From: an uncultured Rhizobiaceae group bacterium
GTDB lineage: Bacteria; Pseudomonadota; Alphaproteobacteria; Rhizobiales; Rhizobiaceae
Assembly (NCBI GenBank): GCA_937930635.1
Contig: CALHCF010000003.1
Span: forward strand, 1 to 64,000
Direction of reading: 5' to 3'
Length of the DNA stretch: 64,000 bases
Shown here: positions 10,111 to 19,619 of the stretch, piece by piece
Position numbering within the stretch: the stretch's first letter is position 1
Layout of the letters: each line of letters opens with the position of its first letter
Notes under the pieces: model-generated
What the model was told of the DNA's origin: nothing
Databases searched by the model: none
What the model saw: the letters and a program-made list of their open reading frames with translations, nothing else
Program-made: the position numbers and the translations under genes

Positions 10111-10593
10111 CTATTTTCGTAAAGTCGATTCCACAACAGCCAGTTTCATACCATGATGACTGGCCACAAAGCCCAGGCGTTCATAAAATGTTTTCGTCTT
10201 TTCGCGCGTGACATCTGTTGTGAGTTGAACAAGCGAGCACCGACGTTCGGCACAAAGGCGAATGGCTTCGCGCGTCAGTGCACTGCCGAGCCCCTGGCCT
10301 CTAAATTGCAAAGCCACGCGCACACTTTCAATCTGACCACGGATACCGCCAAGCCGCGAAAGGTGTTGAATGAAGGTTATCTGCAAGTAGGCCACAACAC
10401 CGCCTGCCTGCTCACCAACCAGGAGAAACTGGTTGGTATCGCCATCGAGAATATCAAATGCGTCGGTATAGCGCTGATCCAGGGGGAGAGTTGGGTCTTC
10501 TCGCATCCGCCCCAATTCATCATCGGCAAACATCGCAACGATCTGCTCTAAGTCAGCCCTCACGGCCCGCCGAAAGATTACGCTGTCACTCAT
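10111..10593 (-). CDS. GNAT-family N-acetyltransferase
   Basis: IRGQIESVRVALQFRGQGLGSALTREAIRLC...TKTFYERLGFVASH. Confidence 0.9.
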   Translation of the reverse strand: MSDSVIFRRAVRADLEQIVAMFADDELGRMREDPTLPLDQRYTDAFDILDGDTNQFLLVGEQAGGVVAYLQITFIQHLSRLGGIRGQIESVRVALQFRGQGLGSALTREAIRLCAERRCSLVQLTTDVTREKTKTFYERLGFVASHHGMKLAVVESTLRK

Positions 10594-10709
10594 TCTGCAA
10601 ACACTGGAGTTCCCTGAACCACACTCTTTCCAAAGTACCGTGCCTGGAAGCCTTCAAGCGGGAGTGATGCCTTGATTTCATGATCCACGTCACTCTCACC
10701 AAGCAGCAT
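10590..10709 (-). CDS. Putative small protein (39 aa) MLLGESDVDHEIKASLPLEGFQARYFGKSVVQGTPVFAE
   Basis: Read directly: GGAAGAA Shine-Dalgarno-like sequence just upstream of ATG at 10709; TGA overlaps the GNAT ATG (ATGA). Below the 60-aa ORF-track cutoff. Confidence 0.4.
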   Translation of the reverse strand: MLLGESDVDHEIKASLPLEGFQARYFGKSVVQGTPVFAE

Positions 10710-10745
10710 TTCTTCCCGCCGATACGTTCGACCCGACCTGACCAA

Positions 10746-12011
10746 TCACATGAACGCCTGTATCCCGGTCTGAGCGCGACCCAGAATTAGCGCATGGACA
10801 TCGTGGGTGCCTTCATAGGTGTTTACGGCTTCCAGGTTCATCACATGACGGATCACCCCATATTCATCAGACACACCGTTGCCGCCATGCATATCCCGCG
10901 ACTGGCGGGCGATATCGAGGGCCTTACCGCAATTATTGCGCTTCATCATGGAAATCAGCTCAGCCGGTGCGCGATGTTCATCCATCAGTCGGCCAAGACG
11001 CAGCGCGCCCTGAAGGCCAAGCGAAATTTCCGTCTGCATATCGGCCAGTTTTTTCTGAATCAACTGATTGGCGGCCAGAGGTTTGCCAAACTGTTTGCGG
11101 TCGAGCGTATATTGGCGCGCGGCGTGCCAGCAGAACTCAGCAGCACCCATTGCCCCCCAGGAAATACCAAAACGGGCTCTGTTCAGGCACCCAAAAGGTC
11201 CGGCAAGACCAGACACATGGGGCAGCAGATTCTCTTCTGGTACAAAAACATCATCCATCTGAATCATGCCGGTGACAGAAGCCCGCAGCGAAAACTTGCC
11301 TTCGATCTCCGGTGTTTCGAGACCCTTCATCCCGCGCTCCAGAATGAACCCGCGGATTTTGTTGTCGTGCTCGTCGGATTTTGCCCAGATCACCATGACG
11401 TCCGCGACGGGTGAATTGGTGATCCAGTTCTTGGCTCCCGAAATAGAGTAGCCACCATCGACCTTTTTCGCCCGGGTCAAAAGACCACCCGCATCGGACC
11501 CGTGATCCGGCTCTGTCAGACCGAAACACCCGACCCACTCGCCGCTGGCGAGTTTGGGCAGATATTTCTGGCGTTGTTCTTCCGTGCCGTAAGCAAATAT
11601 GGGATGCATGACGAGCGATGACTGCACCGACATGGCGGAGCGGTAACCGGAATCAATACGTTCAACCTCACGGGCGACAAGCCCGTAGGAAACGTAGTTG
11701 ACACCTGCCCCGCCATAAGCTTCAGGGATCGTTGCCCCAAGAAGGCCAAGTGCTCCCATCTCACTCATGATCTCGCGGTCAAACCGCCCCTCACGGTTGG
11801 CAGTCACAACTCGGCTGGCAAGGCCTTCATCTGCATAGGCGCGAGCAGAATCACGGATCATCCGCTCATCTTCGCTCAATTGCTCATCGAGTAAAAACGG
11901 ATCCTCCCAATTCAGCGGAACGGGCTTTGCGCGCGCCGTTTCAGGCGTGTTTGCATGAGCGTCGATAGTGTTCACATCAGGTTTGGTTAGCATCGGGTTC
12001 TCCTTGTCCAA
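10746..12011 (-). CDS. gcdH: Glutaryl-CoA dehydrogenase-like acyl-CoA dehydrogenase
   Basis: [82 protein letters not shown]. Confidence 0.93.
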   Translation of the reverse strand: MDKENPMLTKPDVNTIDAHANTPETARAKPVPLNWEDPFLLDEQLSEDERMIRDSARAYADEGLASRVVTANREGRFDREIMSEMGALGLLGATIPEAYGGAGVNYVSYGLVAREVERIDSGYRSAMSVQSSLVMHPIFAYGTEEQRQKYLPKLASGEWVGCFGLTEPDHGSDAGGLLTRAKKVDGGYSISGAKNWITNSPVADVMVIWAKSDEHDNKIRGFILERGMKGLETPEIEGKFSLRASVTGMIQMDDVFVPEENLLPHVSGLAGPFGCLNRARFGISWGAMGAAEFCWHAARQYTLDRKQFGKPLAANQLIQKKLADMQTEISLGLQGALRLGRLMDEHRAPAELISMMKRNNCGKALDIARQSRDMHGGNGVSDEYGVIRHVMNLEAVNTYEGTHDVHALILGRAQTGIQAFM

Positions 12012-12120
12012 TCCTTCCTAGCATTTTCGATTGGTCGAGCAAAAGTGTTTCGGGCTCACTCTTGCGAGACGGCATCTATCCAGAATACTCTCTCACCTGG
12101 GAATCCTGGAGGAATTTGAG

Positions 12121-13239
12121 ATGTCGACAGATATGCTGAAAGCGCTGGTTGAAAAACCGTTGGGGCAAAGCATGATCGGCTTTGCAGCGACAATTGAAAA
12201 AGGTGTTCCAATCTATGACTGCGCCAGCCTGGGCGATCACCTTGCACCGGGAGAAGCGCGCGATACTTTGCGCAGTGAACTGACCGGAGTGCTCATTCAC
12301 GGCCCTGGCGTCTTCGTGCTGAAAGGCGCCTATGAGGACACATCGGTCATAGATGAAGCAACCAAAGTATTCCACGGCATCATCGCCGAAGAAACCAAGG
12401 CCGGAGGCGGCGCCGATCATTTTGCGCAAAAAGGGGCCAATGACCGGATCTGGAACAGCCTTGAGAAACTCTGCAGAGCCGACCCGGAATTATTTGCACG
12501 CTACCATAGCAACGGATGGATTGACCTCGCCGCCGAAGCCTGGCTTGGGCCTGCTTATCAAGTTACTGCGCAGGTTAATCTCGTGCGCCCCGGTGGTGCA
12601 GCACAGCAAGCCCATTGCGACTATCATCTGGGCTTCATGACCGCCGAGCAGGTGGCCAGCTATCCGCTCCATGTCCATGCTCTTTCAGCCCAGCTTACCC
12701 TTCAGGGAGCCATTGCCCATTGCAATATGCCGGTTGAATCGGGAACAACAAAACTGTTACCAGGCTCACAGAACTGGCGTGAGAATTATGCCCGGTACCG
12801 GGACCCCGACGTACGCGCGCTCTTTGACAAGCACCATGTCCAGTTGCCGCTGGAAAAGGGGGACCTTCTGTTCTTCTCACCCGGCATGCTGCACGCTGCA
12901 GGAGAGAACACGACGTCCGACATTCACCGTCTGGCCAATCTCATGCAGATTTCTTCCGCATTCGGCCTGCCGCTGGAAAATGTAAACCGCACCGCCATGT
13001 GCAAACTGCTCTACCCGGTTCTTGCGCGGGGAGGACTGTCCCTTGAAAAGCGCAACTGGGCCATCGCCAGTTGCGGTCACGGTTATCCGTTTTCTACCAA
13101 CCTCGATACCGATCCACCAGTGGGTGGTCTCGCCCCACCCAGCCAACAGGCCATCATGCGCAAAGCTCTGGACGAGGGGTGGGACAGCCAACAGTTTGAG
13201 GCGGCACTGGACGCTCAGGAAGCCAAGCGTCTGCCTTAA
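12121..13239 (+). CDS. Phytanoyl-CoA dioxygenase family protein
   Basis: HCDYHLGFM Fe(II)-binding-type motif, NMPVESGTTKLLPGSQNW, GDLLFFSPGMLHAAGENTT. ATG at 12121 preferred over the ORF-track start at 12031. Confidence 0.8.
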   Translation: MSTDMLKALVEKPLGQSMIGFAATIEKGVPIYDCASLGDHLAPGEARDTLRSELTGVLIHGPGVFVLKGAYEDTSVIDEATKVFHGIIAEETKAGGGADHFAQKGANDRIWNSLEKLCRADPELFARYHSNGWIDLAAEAWLGPAYQVTAQVNLVRPGGAAQQAHCDYHLGFMTAEQVASYPLHVHALSAQLTLQGAIAHCNMPVESGTTKLLPGSQNWRENYARYRDPDVRALFDKHHVQLPLEKGDLLFFSPGMLHAAGENTTSDIHRLANLMQISSAFGLPLENVNRTAMCKLLYPVLARGGLSLEKRNWAIASCGHGYPFSTNLDTDPPVGGLAPPSQQAIMRKALDEGWDSQQFEAALDAQEAKRLP

Positions 13240-13244
13240 GCTGA

Positions 13245-13298
13245 TTCAGTTTTTGCGAAATCGGTCCAGTTGGATTTCGCGCGTCAGACAAAACTGAA
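13245..13298. terminator. Nested inverted repeat between convergent genes, candidate bidirectional terminator or RNA end structure
   Basis: TTCAGTTTT (13245-13253) pairs with AAAACTGAA (13290-13298); inner GCGAAATC (13255-13262) pairs with GATTTCGC (13273-13280). Lies between a + stop at 13239 and a - stop at 13320. Confidence 0.45.
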
Positions 13299-13319
13299 AT
13301 GCTCCACGTCAGAAGCGAG

Positions 13320-13499
13320 CTAATCCACCAACCAGATGCGGATTGCGTAACTGATTGTTGCCACTGTGGCGACGCCGGCGGCCCATAATGCGCCAAACCA
13401 CATGAGACGTTTCCACAAGGGGTCAACTTGGGGTTCAACCTGGAGATCAACCTGGGGTTCGGCCTGAGGTTTGGCTTTATGACCAATCCGCTCATTCAT
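13320..13499 (-). CDS. DUF2474-like / CydX-like small membrane subunit of bd-type oxidase (59 aa)
   Basis: Read directly: MNERIGHKAKPQAEPQVDLQVEPQVDPLWKRLMWFGALWAAGVATVATISYAIRIWLVD*. One TM helix; TGATG overlap with the cydB stop. Below the ORF-track cutoff. Confidence 0.85.
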   Translation of the reverse strand: MNERIGHKAKPQAEPQVDLQVEPQVDPLWKRLMWFGALWAAGVATVATISYAIRIWLVD

Positions 13500-14521
13500 C
13501 AGTGGTAGCCTTCATTGGGATCTACTTTCCCGCGAAACACCCAGTATGCGTAGGCCGTATAAGCAAGGATGAGAGGGATCATGATCACCACCCCAACCAG
13601 CATGAAAATCTGGCTGCTACGCACAGTTGCCGCTTCCCAGATCGTAATCTGGGTTGGAATGACATAGGGCCACATGGAGATACCAAGTCCAACAAACCCC
13701 AAAGCAAACAGCACCTGAGCCAGAATAAACGGATGGTTGTCCCGGCCACCGCCATCGTCAAGCCTGTTCAGGCTGCGAAACAGCAACACCGTGACCACAA
13801 GCACCAGCAACGGAACGGGAGCGGTGAAAATGATATTGGGCCACTCAAACCAACGCTGAAAATACGCGATTTCCAAAAACGGTGTTGCCAGACTGACAAC
13901 AACCATGAACCCAACCGTCATCAGCCCGAAAACCCGGCTCAGACGCTGTGCTCTTATCTGTAGATCACCATCTGTTTTCATCACCAGCCAGGTCGCTCCA
14001 AGCAGGGTATAACCAGCCATGAGTGCAACGCCGGTCAGCAATGAGAAGGGCGAGAGCCAGTCCCACCAACCACCGGCATAGGCCCGGCTGGCCTCATCAA
14101 CCACAATGCCTTGCAAAAGCCCTCCCAGAGCGACACCCTGCGCAAAGGTGGCAAGTGCAGAACCACCAATGAAGGCCAGGTCCCAGACCCACCGCCCACG
14201 CTCCGTACGCCAGCGAAATTCAAACGCCACCCCGCGAAAAATCAGCGCCAGCAACATCACAATAAGAGGGGCATAAAGGGCCGGCAGAATGATCGCATAG
14301 GCAAGCGGAAATGCGGCCATCAGCCCTCCACCTCCCAACACCAGCCATGTCTCATTACCATCCCAAACCGGTGCAACGGAGTTCATCATCACATCCCGGT
14401 CGCGCCGATCAGGAAAGAACACAAAGAGCATCCCAAGCCCCAGATCAAAGCCATCAAGTACAACATAGGCAAACACGGCAAAGGCGATTATGAGGGCCCA
14501 AATGATCGTCAAATCCAGCAT
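13499..14521 (-). CDS. cydB: Cytochrome bd-type quinol oxidase subunit II (CIO type)
   Basis: Multi-TM; YVVLDGFDLGLGMLF, APVWDGNETWLVLGGGGLMAAFPLAYAIILPALYAPL. Confidence 0.95.
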   Translation of the reverse strand: MLDLTIIWALIIAFAVFAYVVLDGFDLGLGMLFVFFPDRRDRDVMMNSVAPVWDGNETWLVLGGGGLMAAFPLAYAIILPALYAPLIVMLLALIFRGVAFEFRWRTERGRWVWDLAFIGGSALATFAQGVALGGLLQGIVVDEASRAYAGGWWDWLSPFSLLTGVALMAGYTLLGATWLVMKTDGDLQIRAQRLSRVFGLMTVGFMVVVSLATPFLEIAYFQRWFEWPNIIFTAPVPLLVLVVTVLLFRSLNRLDDGGGRDNHPFILAQVLFALGFVGLGISMWPYVIPTQITIWEAATVRSSQIFMLVGVVIMIPLILAYTAYAYWVFRGKVDPNEGYH

Positions 14522-14529
14522 GTTACCCC

Positions 14530-15966
14530 CTAAGACCCTTCCGCCAGCACCGGCTCGCGCGGCATACCCGGCGTAATTCCCGCCGATCGGATCGGACCAT
14601 CACCGGCGTCACCAAGAGGCGTTTCACCCGGCTGCGGAGGATACCCCATCAAACGCAGGATATAGAAAGTACCGGCACCAAAAACCAAGAAATAGACAAC
14701 CACAAACGCTACCAGAGAACTCCCCACGGCCGGAGCATCAAGCGGTGCCGCTGATTCTGCGGTGCGCAGCAGACCGTAGATCGTGTAGGGCTGCCGTCCA
14801 ACTTCTGTTGTAATCCACCCCGCCAGAACAGCAATCAGACCCGACGGAGACATAAGCAACACAAACCCGTGGAATACAGGAGCATTAAACAGTTTGCCGC
14901 GCCACCTGGCCCACAGGCTCCACAAACCCACCAGCAGCATCGCAAAACCAAGCCCAACCATGACGCGAAACGACCAAAAAACGATACCGACCGGCGGTTG
15001 CTCAGACTCGCGAATTGTATCAAGCCCGGCAAGTGGTTCATTCCAGCCATGCTTGAGAATGAGTGACGAGAGTTTTGGAATTTCTATGGCGTAATCCATG
15101 CGCTTTTCTGCACTATTTGGAATACCAAACAGGATCAGCGGCGCGCCTTCCGGGTAGCTTTGATAGTGGCCTTCCATGGCCATTACTTTGACCGGCTGGT
15201 GTTTGAGTGTGTTGAGGCCGTGGAGATCGCCAAGAACAATTTGCAGAGGGGCCACCAATGCAGCCATCCACATGGCCATGGAAAACATGACCCGAACACC
15301 TTCTGATGCACCAACGCCCCTGCGTCGGGCTTTCAAAAGGTGAAACGCGCCAACACCACCAACTATGAACGCAGTGGTCAGATAGGCTGCTGTTACCGTG
15401 TGAGTGAGACGGTACGGGAAAGAGGGATTGAAGATAACAGACAGCCAGTCCACAGGTACAAATTGCCCGGTCACCGCATCAATGGCATGTCCGGTTGGCG
15501 TCTGCATCCAGGAGTTTACCGACAAAATCCAGAAGGCCGAGACACAAGTCCCTATCGCCACCATTAGCGTTGCAAAAAAGTGCAGTTTTGACCCCACACG
15601 CTTCATGCCAAACAGCATGATGCCCAGAAATCCGGCTTCCAGAAAGAAGGCTGTCAGCACCTCGTAAGCCATAAGCGGCCCAATTACCGGTCCCGCCTTA
15701 TCTGAGAAGACTGACCAGTTGGTGCCGAACTGATAGCTCATGACAATGCCGGAAACGACACCCATGGCGAACGTCAGAGCAAAGATCTTGGTCCAGTACT
15801 TAAAAAGATCCCGATAAACATCGCGGCCAGTGCGCAGCCACAAACCGTTCAATACGGCCAGATAGCTCGCAAGCCCGATAGTGAACGCGGGAAAAAGAAA
15901 ATGAAAAGAGACCGTAAAAGCAAACTGAATGCGCGCAAGAAGAACGGCGTCAAACGAATCGAACAT
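14530..15966 (-). CDS. cydA: Cytochrome bd-type quinol oxidase subunit I (CIO type)
   Basis: LARIQFAFTVSFHFLFPAFTIGLA, GVVSGIVMSYQFGTNW, WITTEVGRQPYTIYGLLRTAESAAP. Confidence 0.96.
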   Translation of the reverse strand: MFDSFDAVLLARIQFAFTVSFHFLFPAFTIGLASYLAVLNGLWLRTGRDVYRDLFKYWTKIFALTFAMGVVSGIVMSYQFGTNWSVFSDKAGPVIGPLMAYEVLTAFFLEAGFLGIMLFGMKRVGSKLHFFATLMVAIGTCVSAFWILSVNSWMQTPTGHAIDAVTGQFVPVDWLSVIFNPSFPYRLTHTVTAAYLTTAFIVGGVGAFHLLKARRRGVGASEGVRVMFSMAMWMAALVAPLQIVLGDLHGLNTLKHQPVKVMAMEGHYQSYPEGAPLILFGIPNSAEKRMDYAIEIPKLSSLILKHGWNEPLAGLDTIRESEQPPVGIVFWSFRVMVGLGFAMLLVGLWSLWARWRGKLFNAPVFHGFVLLMSPSGLIAVLAGWITTEVGRQPYTIYGLLRTAESAAPLDAPAVGSSLVAFVVVYFLVFGAGTFYILRLMGYPPQPGETPLGDAGDGPIRSAGITPGMPREPVLAEGS

Positions 15967-16055
15967 GATAGCCCTCTTTGTTCAATCCTCCCGCCCGGCA
16001 TTTAGTGAGACGCCTGTGGCCTGATTATGTCAAGCGCCGATTCAGCAGACTGCCC

Positions 16056-16448
16056 TCAGTTATCGTTCCAGTGCATCTGCTCCCCTTCCAAAACGACAAA
16101 GGGCTGCGGGTCTTTTCCATCAATGGTTGTCCAGAAAAGCTTCCCGTTGTCACGCACGATGCGATAAGCGGACCAGTCGCTTTGTTCCCACCAACTCTCA
16201 TACATATCCTTTTTCACATTAACCCGCCACTTTCCCCGTGTTGGTGGAGAATTGCGGACCGCATAGGTTGTCGCACCATAAGTCGTGAAATATTGGCGGT
16301 ACTCCTCGCCGTTCCAGCTTCCGTGGATCGTGTTACCGGAAAGCATTTCACGGATTTCGCCCCCCTTCACGGGAACAGGCTCGGCCCCGGCAAATCCAAC
16401 ATGCATCACCGCCATCGCTGTCAGCATCAACATCAGGGTTGTTCTCAT
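16056..16448 (-). CDS. Predicted secreted hypothetical protein
   Basis: N-terminal signal-peptide-like sequence MRTTLMLMLTAMAVMHVGFAGAEP; ORF track. Confidence 0.65.
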   Translation of the reverse strand: MRTTLMLMLTAMAVMHVGFAGAEPVPVKGGEIREMLSGNTIHGSWNGEEYRQYFTTYGATTYAVRNSPPTRGKWRVNVKKDMYESWWEQSDWSAYRIVRDNGKLFWTTIDGKDPQPFVVLEGEQMHWNDN

Positions 16449-16624
16449 TTTTCTTCCAGTTCAATTCCAGGCTCAATTGATACATTTCAGCAGAAGAGTG
16501 CTGTTTCGAACAGCCCAGCGGGGCCAACAAAAAAGTAGCGCATCGGGTGTTCTTAGACCAACTTCGAATTGCACTTGCTGTCGTGCCCGATTAGCTTGGC
16601 GCGATATATCAAAAGGGCTTCCCC

Positions 16625-18157
16625 ATGCACGACATACTCGAACAACTTGAAACCCGCCGCGCCGAAGCACGCGCAGGCGGGGGCGACAAACGCATTGCAG
16701 CCCAGCATGCCAAAGGAAAACTGACGGCGCGTGAGAGACTTGAAGTGCTGCTCGATGAAGGCTCGTTTGAGGAATACGACATGTTCGTTACCCACCGGGC
16801 GACAGATTTTGGCATGGAAAAGGTCAAAATACCCGGCGATGGCGTGGTTACCGGATGGGGCACGATCAACGGCCGACTGGTCTATGTTTTTGCACAGGAT
16901 TTCACGGTTCTGGGCGGATCACTTTCAGAAACTCATGCAAATAAAATCTGCAAGATTCTCGACATGGCCATGAACAACGGCGCACCGGTGATTGGCCTTA
17001 ATGATTCCGGTGGTGCCCGTATTCAGGAGGGTGTGGCATCTCTGGGTGGTTATGCCGATGTCTTCCAGAAAAATGTACTGGCATCAGGCGTTGTCCCGCA
17101 GATTTCAGTCATCATGGGCCCCTGTGCAGGTGGTGCGGTTTATTCACCGGCCATGACAGACTTCATCTTCATGGTACGTGATACATCCTACATGTTTGTC
17201 ACCGGGCCTGATGTGGTCAAAACCGTCACAAATGAGGTGGTCACGGCGGAAGAACTGGGTGGCGCAAAAACCCATACGACCAAATCTTCGGTTGCGGATG
17301 GGGCGTTTGACAATGATGTCGAGACCTTGCGGCAGATGCGCCGGCTCTACGATTTCCTACCCCTCAACAACCGCGAAAAGCCGCCCGTCAGGCCATTCTT
17401 CGACTCCCCCGACCGTGAGGAACCGAGCCTCGATACGCTGATTCCAGACAATCCCAACAAACCCTATGACATGCACGAGCTGATCCATAAGCTTGCAGAT
17501 GAGGGCGATTTTTTCGAAATCCAGGCGGAATTTGCCAAAAACATACTGACCGGATTTATCCGCCTGGAAGGGCAAACCGTGGGCGTGGTGGCCAATCAAC
17601 CGCTTGTGCTGGCGGGAGTTCTGGACATCAACTCAAGCCGCAAGGCTGCACGGTTCGTGCGCTTCTGCGATGCGTTTTCAATTCCAATTCTCACCTTGGT
17701 CGATGTCCCCGGATTTCTGCCCGGTACCTCACAGGAATATGGCGGTGTCATCAAACACGGTGCAAAGCTGCTCTTTGCCTATGGCGAGGCCACCGTTCCC
17801 AAAGTTACGCTGATAACCCGCAAAGCCTATGGCGGCGCCTATGATGTTATGGCTTCCAAACATTTGCGCGGTGATGTCAATTATGCGTGGCCCACCGCCG
17901 AAATTGCCGTGATGGGCGCCAAGGGTGCCGTGGAAATTCTCTATCGGCAGGATCTCGGCGATGCTGAAAAAATTGCTGCCCACACCAAAGAGTATGAAGA
18001 CCGGTTTGCAAACCCTTTCGTTGCCGCAGAAAAGGGTTTCATCGACGACGTCGTCCTGCCCAAGCAAACAAGAACCCGCCTCTGCCGTGCCTTTGCCATG
18101 CTCAGGGGAAAGAACCTCGAAAACCCCTGGAAAAAACACGACAATTTGCCTTTGTGA
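16625..18157 (+). CDS. pccB: Propionyl-CoA carboxylase beta chain
   Basis: [54 protein letters not shown]. Confidence 0.96.
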   Translation: MHDILEQLETRRAEARAGGGDKRIAAQHAKGKLTARERLEVLLDEGSFEEYDMFVTHRATDFGMEKVKIPGDGVVTGWGTINGRLVYVFAQDFTVLGGSLSETHANKICKILDMAMNNGAPVIGLNDSGGARIQEGVASLGGYADVFQKNVLASGVVPQISVIMGPCAGGAVYSPAMTDFIFMVRDTSYMFVTGPDVVKTVTNEVVTAEELGGAKTHTTKSSVADGAFDNDVETLRQMRRLYDFLPLNNREKPPVRPFFDSPDREEPSLDTLIPDNPNKPYDMHELIHKLADEGDFFEIQAEFAKNILTGFIRLEGQTVGVVANQPLVLAGVLDINSSRKAARFVRFCDAFSIPILTLVDVPGFLPGTSQEYGGVIKHGAKLLFAYGEATVPKVTLITRKAYGGAYDVMASKHLRGDVNYAWPTAEIAVMGAKGAVEILYRQDLGDAEKIAAHTKEYEDRFANPFVAAEKGFIDDVVLPKQTRTRLCRAFAMLRGKNLENPWKKHDNLPL

Positions 18158-18180
18158 GGATGCACGGTGGAAATAAGTTA

Positions 18181-18342
18181 ATGATCAAAGGTTTGGAGGA
18201 CTGGGCTCTTGAATGGGCTAATTTGCAATTCAGTCTTCTTGAAACCATGGGCAATCTTTTGTCGAACACAGAAGGACTGCAGGCAGAGAAGTTATGGAAG
18301 AAAAAATTCGGTCCGAAAGCGACGGAGCTAAACGGGAATTGA
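18181..18342 (+). CDS. Small hypothetical protein (53 aa) downstream of pccB
   Basis: MIKGLEDWALEWANLQFSLLETMGNLLSNTEGLQAEKLWKKKFGPKATELNGN, preceded by purine-rich GGTGGAAATAAG. Confidence 0.4.
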   Translation: MIKGLEDWALEWANLQFSLLETMGNLLSNTEGLQAEKLWKKKFGPKATELNGN

Positions 18343-18768
18343 TTCTTGCCAATCGCTCAATGTCACCAACCCGCCAAATTTCCCTGTTTTCGCTGCATAT
18401 TTCCGATCAGCAGTTACAAGCGTCCCATCCGTCTCAAGTGCCAATGCATGATAGATCGCGTCCTGCAATGCTGGATGCCCGGCTTTGGGATTACCTGATT
18501 TCGTGATTTCCTCTGCACGCTTCAGTAGCGCCAGATGTGGTTCGATCAAAGTGAAGCCCGCCCTGCGTTGAGCATCCAACAGGGCATGAACCACTTCAAA
18601 CGGCACTTCATAGTGCAACGCAACCGACAAAGCTTCATAGAGCAGAAGGCTCGGTGCCATGAGTTGCACGTCATTTCTTATGGCATATCGGAAAAGCGCC
18701 TGGGCTTGAGGTCGATCTGGTTCATCAAGAAAAAGCTTATTGAACACGGATGCGTCGACAACGAACAC
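18328..18768 (-). CDS. PIN-domain toxin (VapC-like)
   Basis: MFVVDASVFNKLFLDE...LLLYEALSVAL...LQDAIYHALALETDGTLVTADRKYA, the PIN acidic-residue pattern. Confidence 0.85.
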   Translation of the reverse strand: MFVVDASVFNKLFLDEPDRPQAQALFRYAIRNDVQLMAPSLLLYEALSVALHYEVPFEVVHALLDAQRRAGFTLIEPHLALLKRAEEITKSGNPKAGHPALQDAIYHALALETDGTLVTADRKYAAKTGKFGGLVTLSDWQESIPV

Positions 18769-18773
18769 AGACG

Positions 18774-19037
18774 TCAGCTTTCCGGTTGGCTGACAAGGTT
18801 TGATCTCCGTTCTCGCCTGATGCGTGTCAGTATTTCCACACTGTTTTGTCTTTGTGTATCGATACAGGGAGCCGCATCAATTGCTGCTAAAGCACGCCTT
18901 TTGGCTTCTTCTAGCAACGCTGTAGCAATAGCGTGCTCAACGAACTGCGAACGTTTGGATTTTGGAACGACACTCTCCAGTTCTTCCTTGATCGAGGAAG
19001 ACAATGTGAATGCCGAGCGCTCTTTCAAGTCCTGCAT
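18774..19037 (-). CDS. Cognate antitoxin-like protein
   Basis: Same strand, immediately upstream of the PIN gene; LSSSIKEELESVVPKSKRSQFVEHAIATALLEEAKRRAL resembles an RHH-type antitoxin. Start at internal ATG 19037. Confidence 0.75.
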   Translation of the reverse strand: MQDLKERSAFTLSSSIKEELESVVPKSKRSQFVEHAIATALLEEAKRRALAAIDAAPCIDTQRQNSVEILTRIRRERRSNLVSQPES

Positions 19038-19151
19038 TATCTTCTCCTTTGCACATAATTTTATATGCATTTTTTATGCACTTTTCAAGCTACCCTTCTT
19101 GAGACCAATCAGATAGGTTTGACATGAAACATCCAAACATCACATCTCACC

Positions 19152-19514
19152 ATGCACAAACATCGCGGCTTCCCTTCACGTCTTCCCGGCACTGATTATC
19201 AGTTCACAATTCGTCAGGCGAACAAGAAGGGGCCGACGAAGATTGTGGGTCGGGAGCGTTATGCGGATCGTAATCCACGCGACAAGACCGCCGATCTGAA
19301 TTTTCTGGCCTGCCTGGTAAAGCACTTTGGTGATGAACCGTTTGAGCGCGGCAATCTTGATGCCGGACGCCTTTGCTGGCTTTTTGGACGCGAAGTTGTT
19401 GCAGCCGAAGAGCCATTTGATCCGTCCTCCTACGAAGCGATGCTGCAAATCAATCGGGATATTGCGGAAAAAACCTTCCCCGAAGCATTTGACCAAGATA
19501 ATTGGCTGGACTGA
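19152..19514 (+). CDS. Conserved hypothetical protein (120 aa)
   Basis: ORF track; sits between the TA pair and pccA; soluble, normal composition. Confidence 0.5.
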   Translation: MHKHRGFPSRLPGTDYQFTIRQANKKGPTKIVGRERYADRNPRDKTADLNFLACLVKHFGDEPFERGNLDAGRLCWLFGREVVAAEEPFDPSSYEAMLQINRDIAEKTFPEAFDQDNWLD

Positions 19515-19619
19515 AAGTCCTTTCGTTGGGATCAGGTCTAAACCTTGGTCTTATTGCCGCGCTGTTGACCTCCAAACAACCTTCGGCAACAAACGAGTCT
19601 CAGTGATTTGAGGTTGCCC

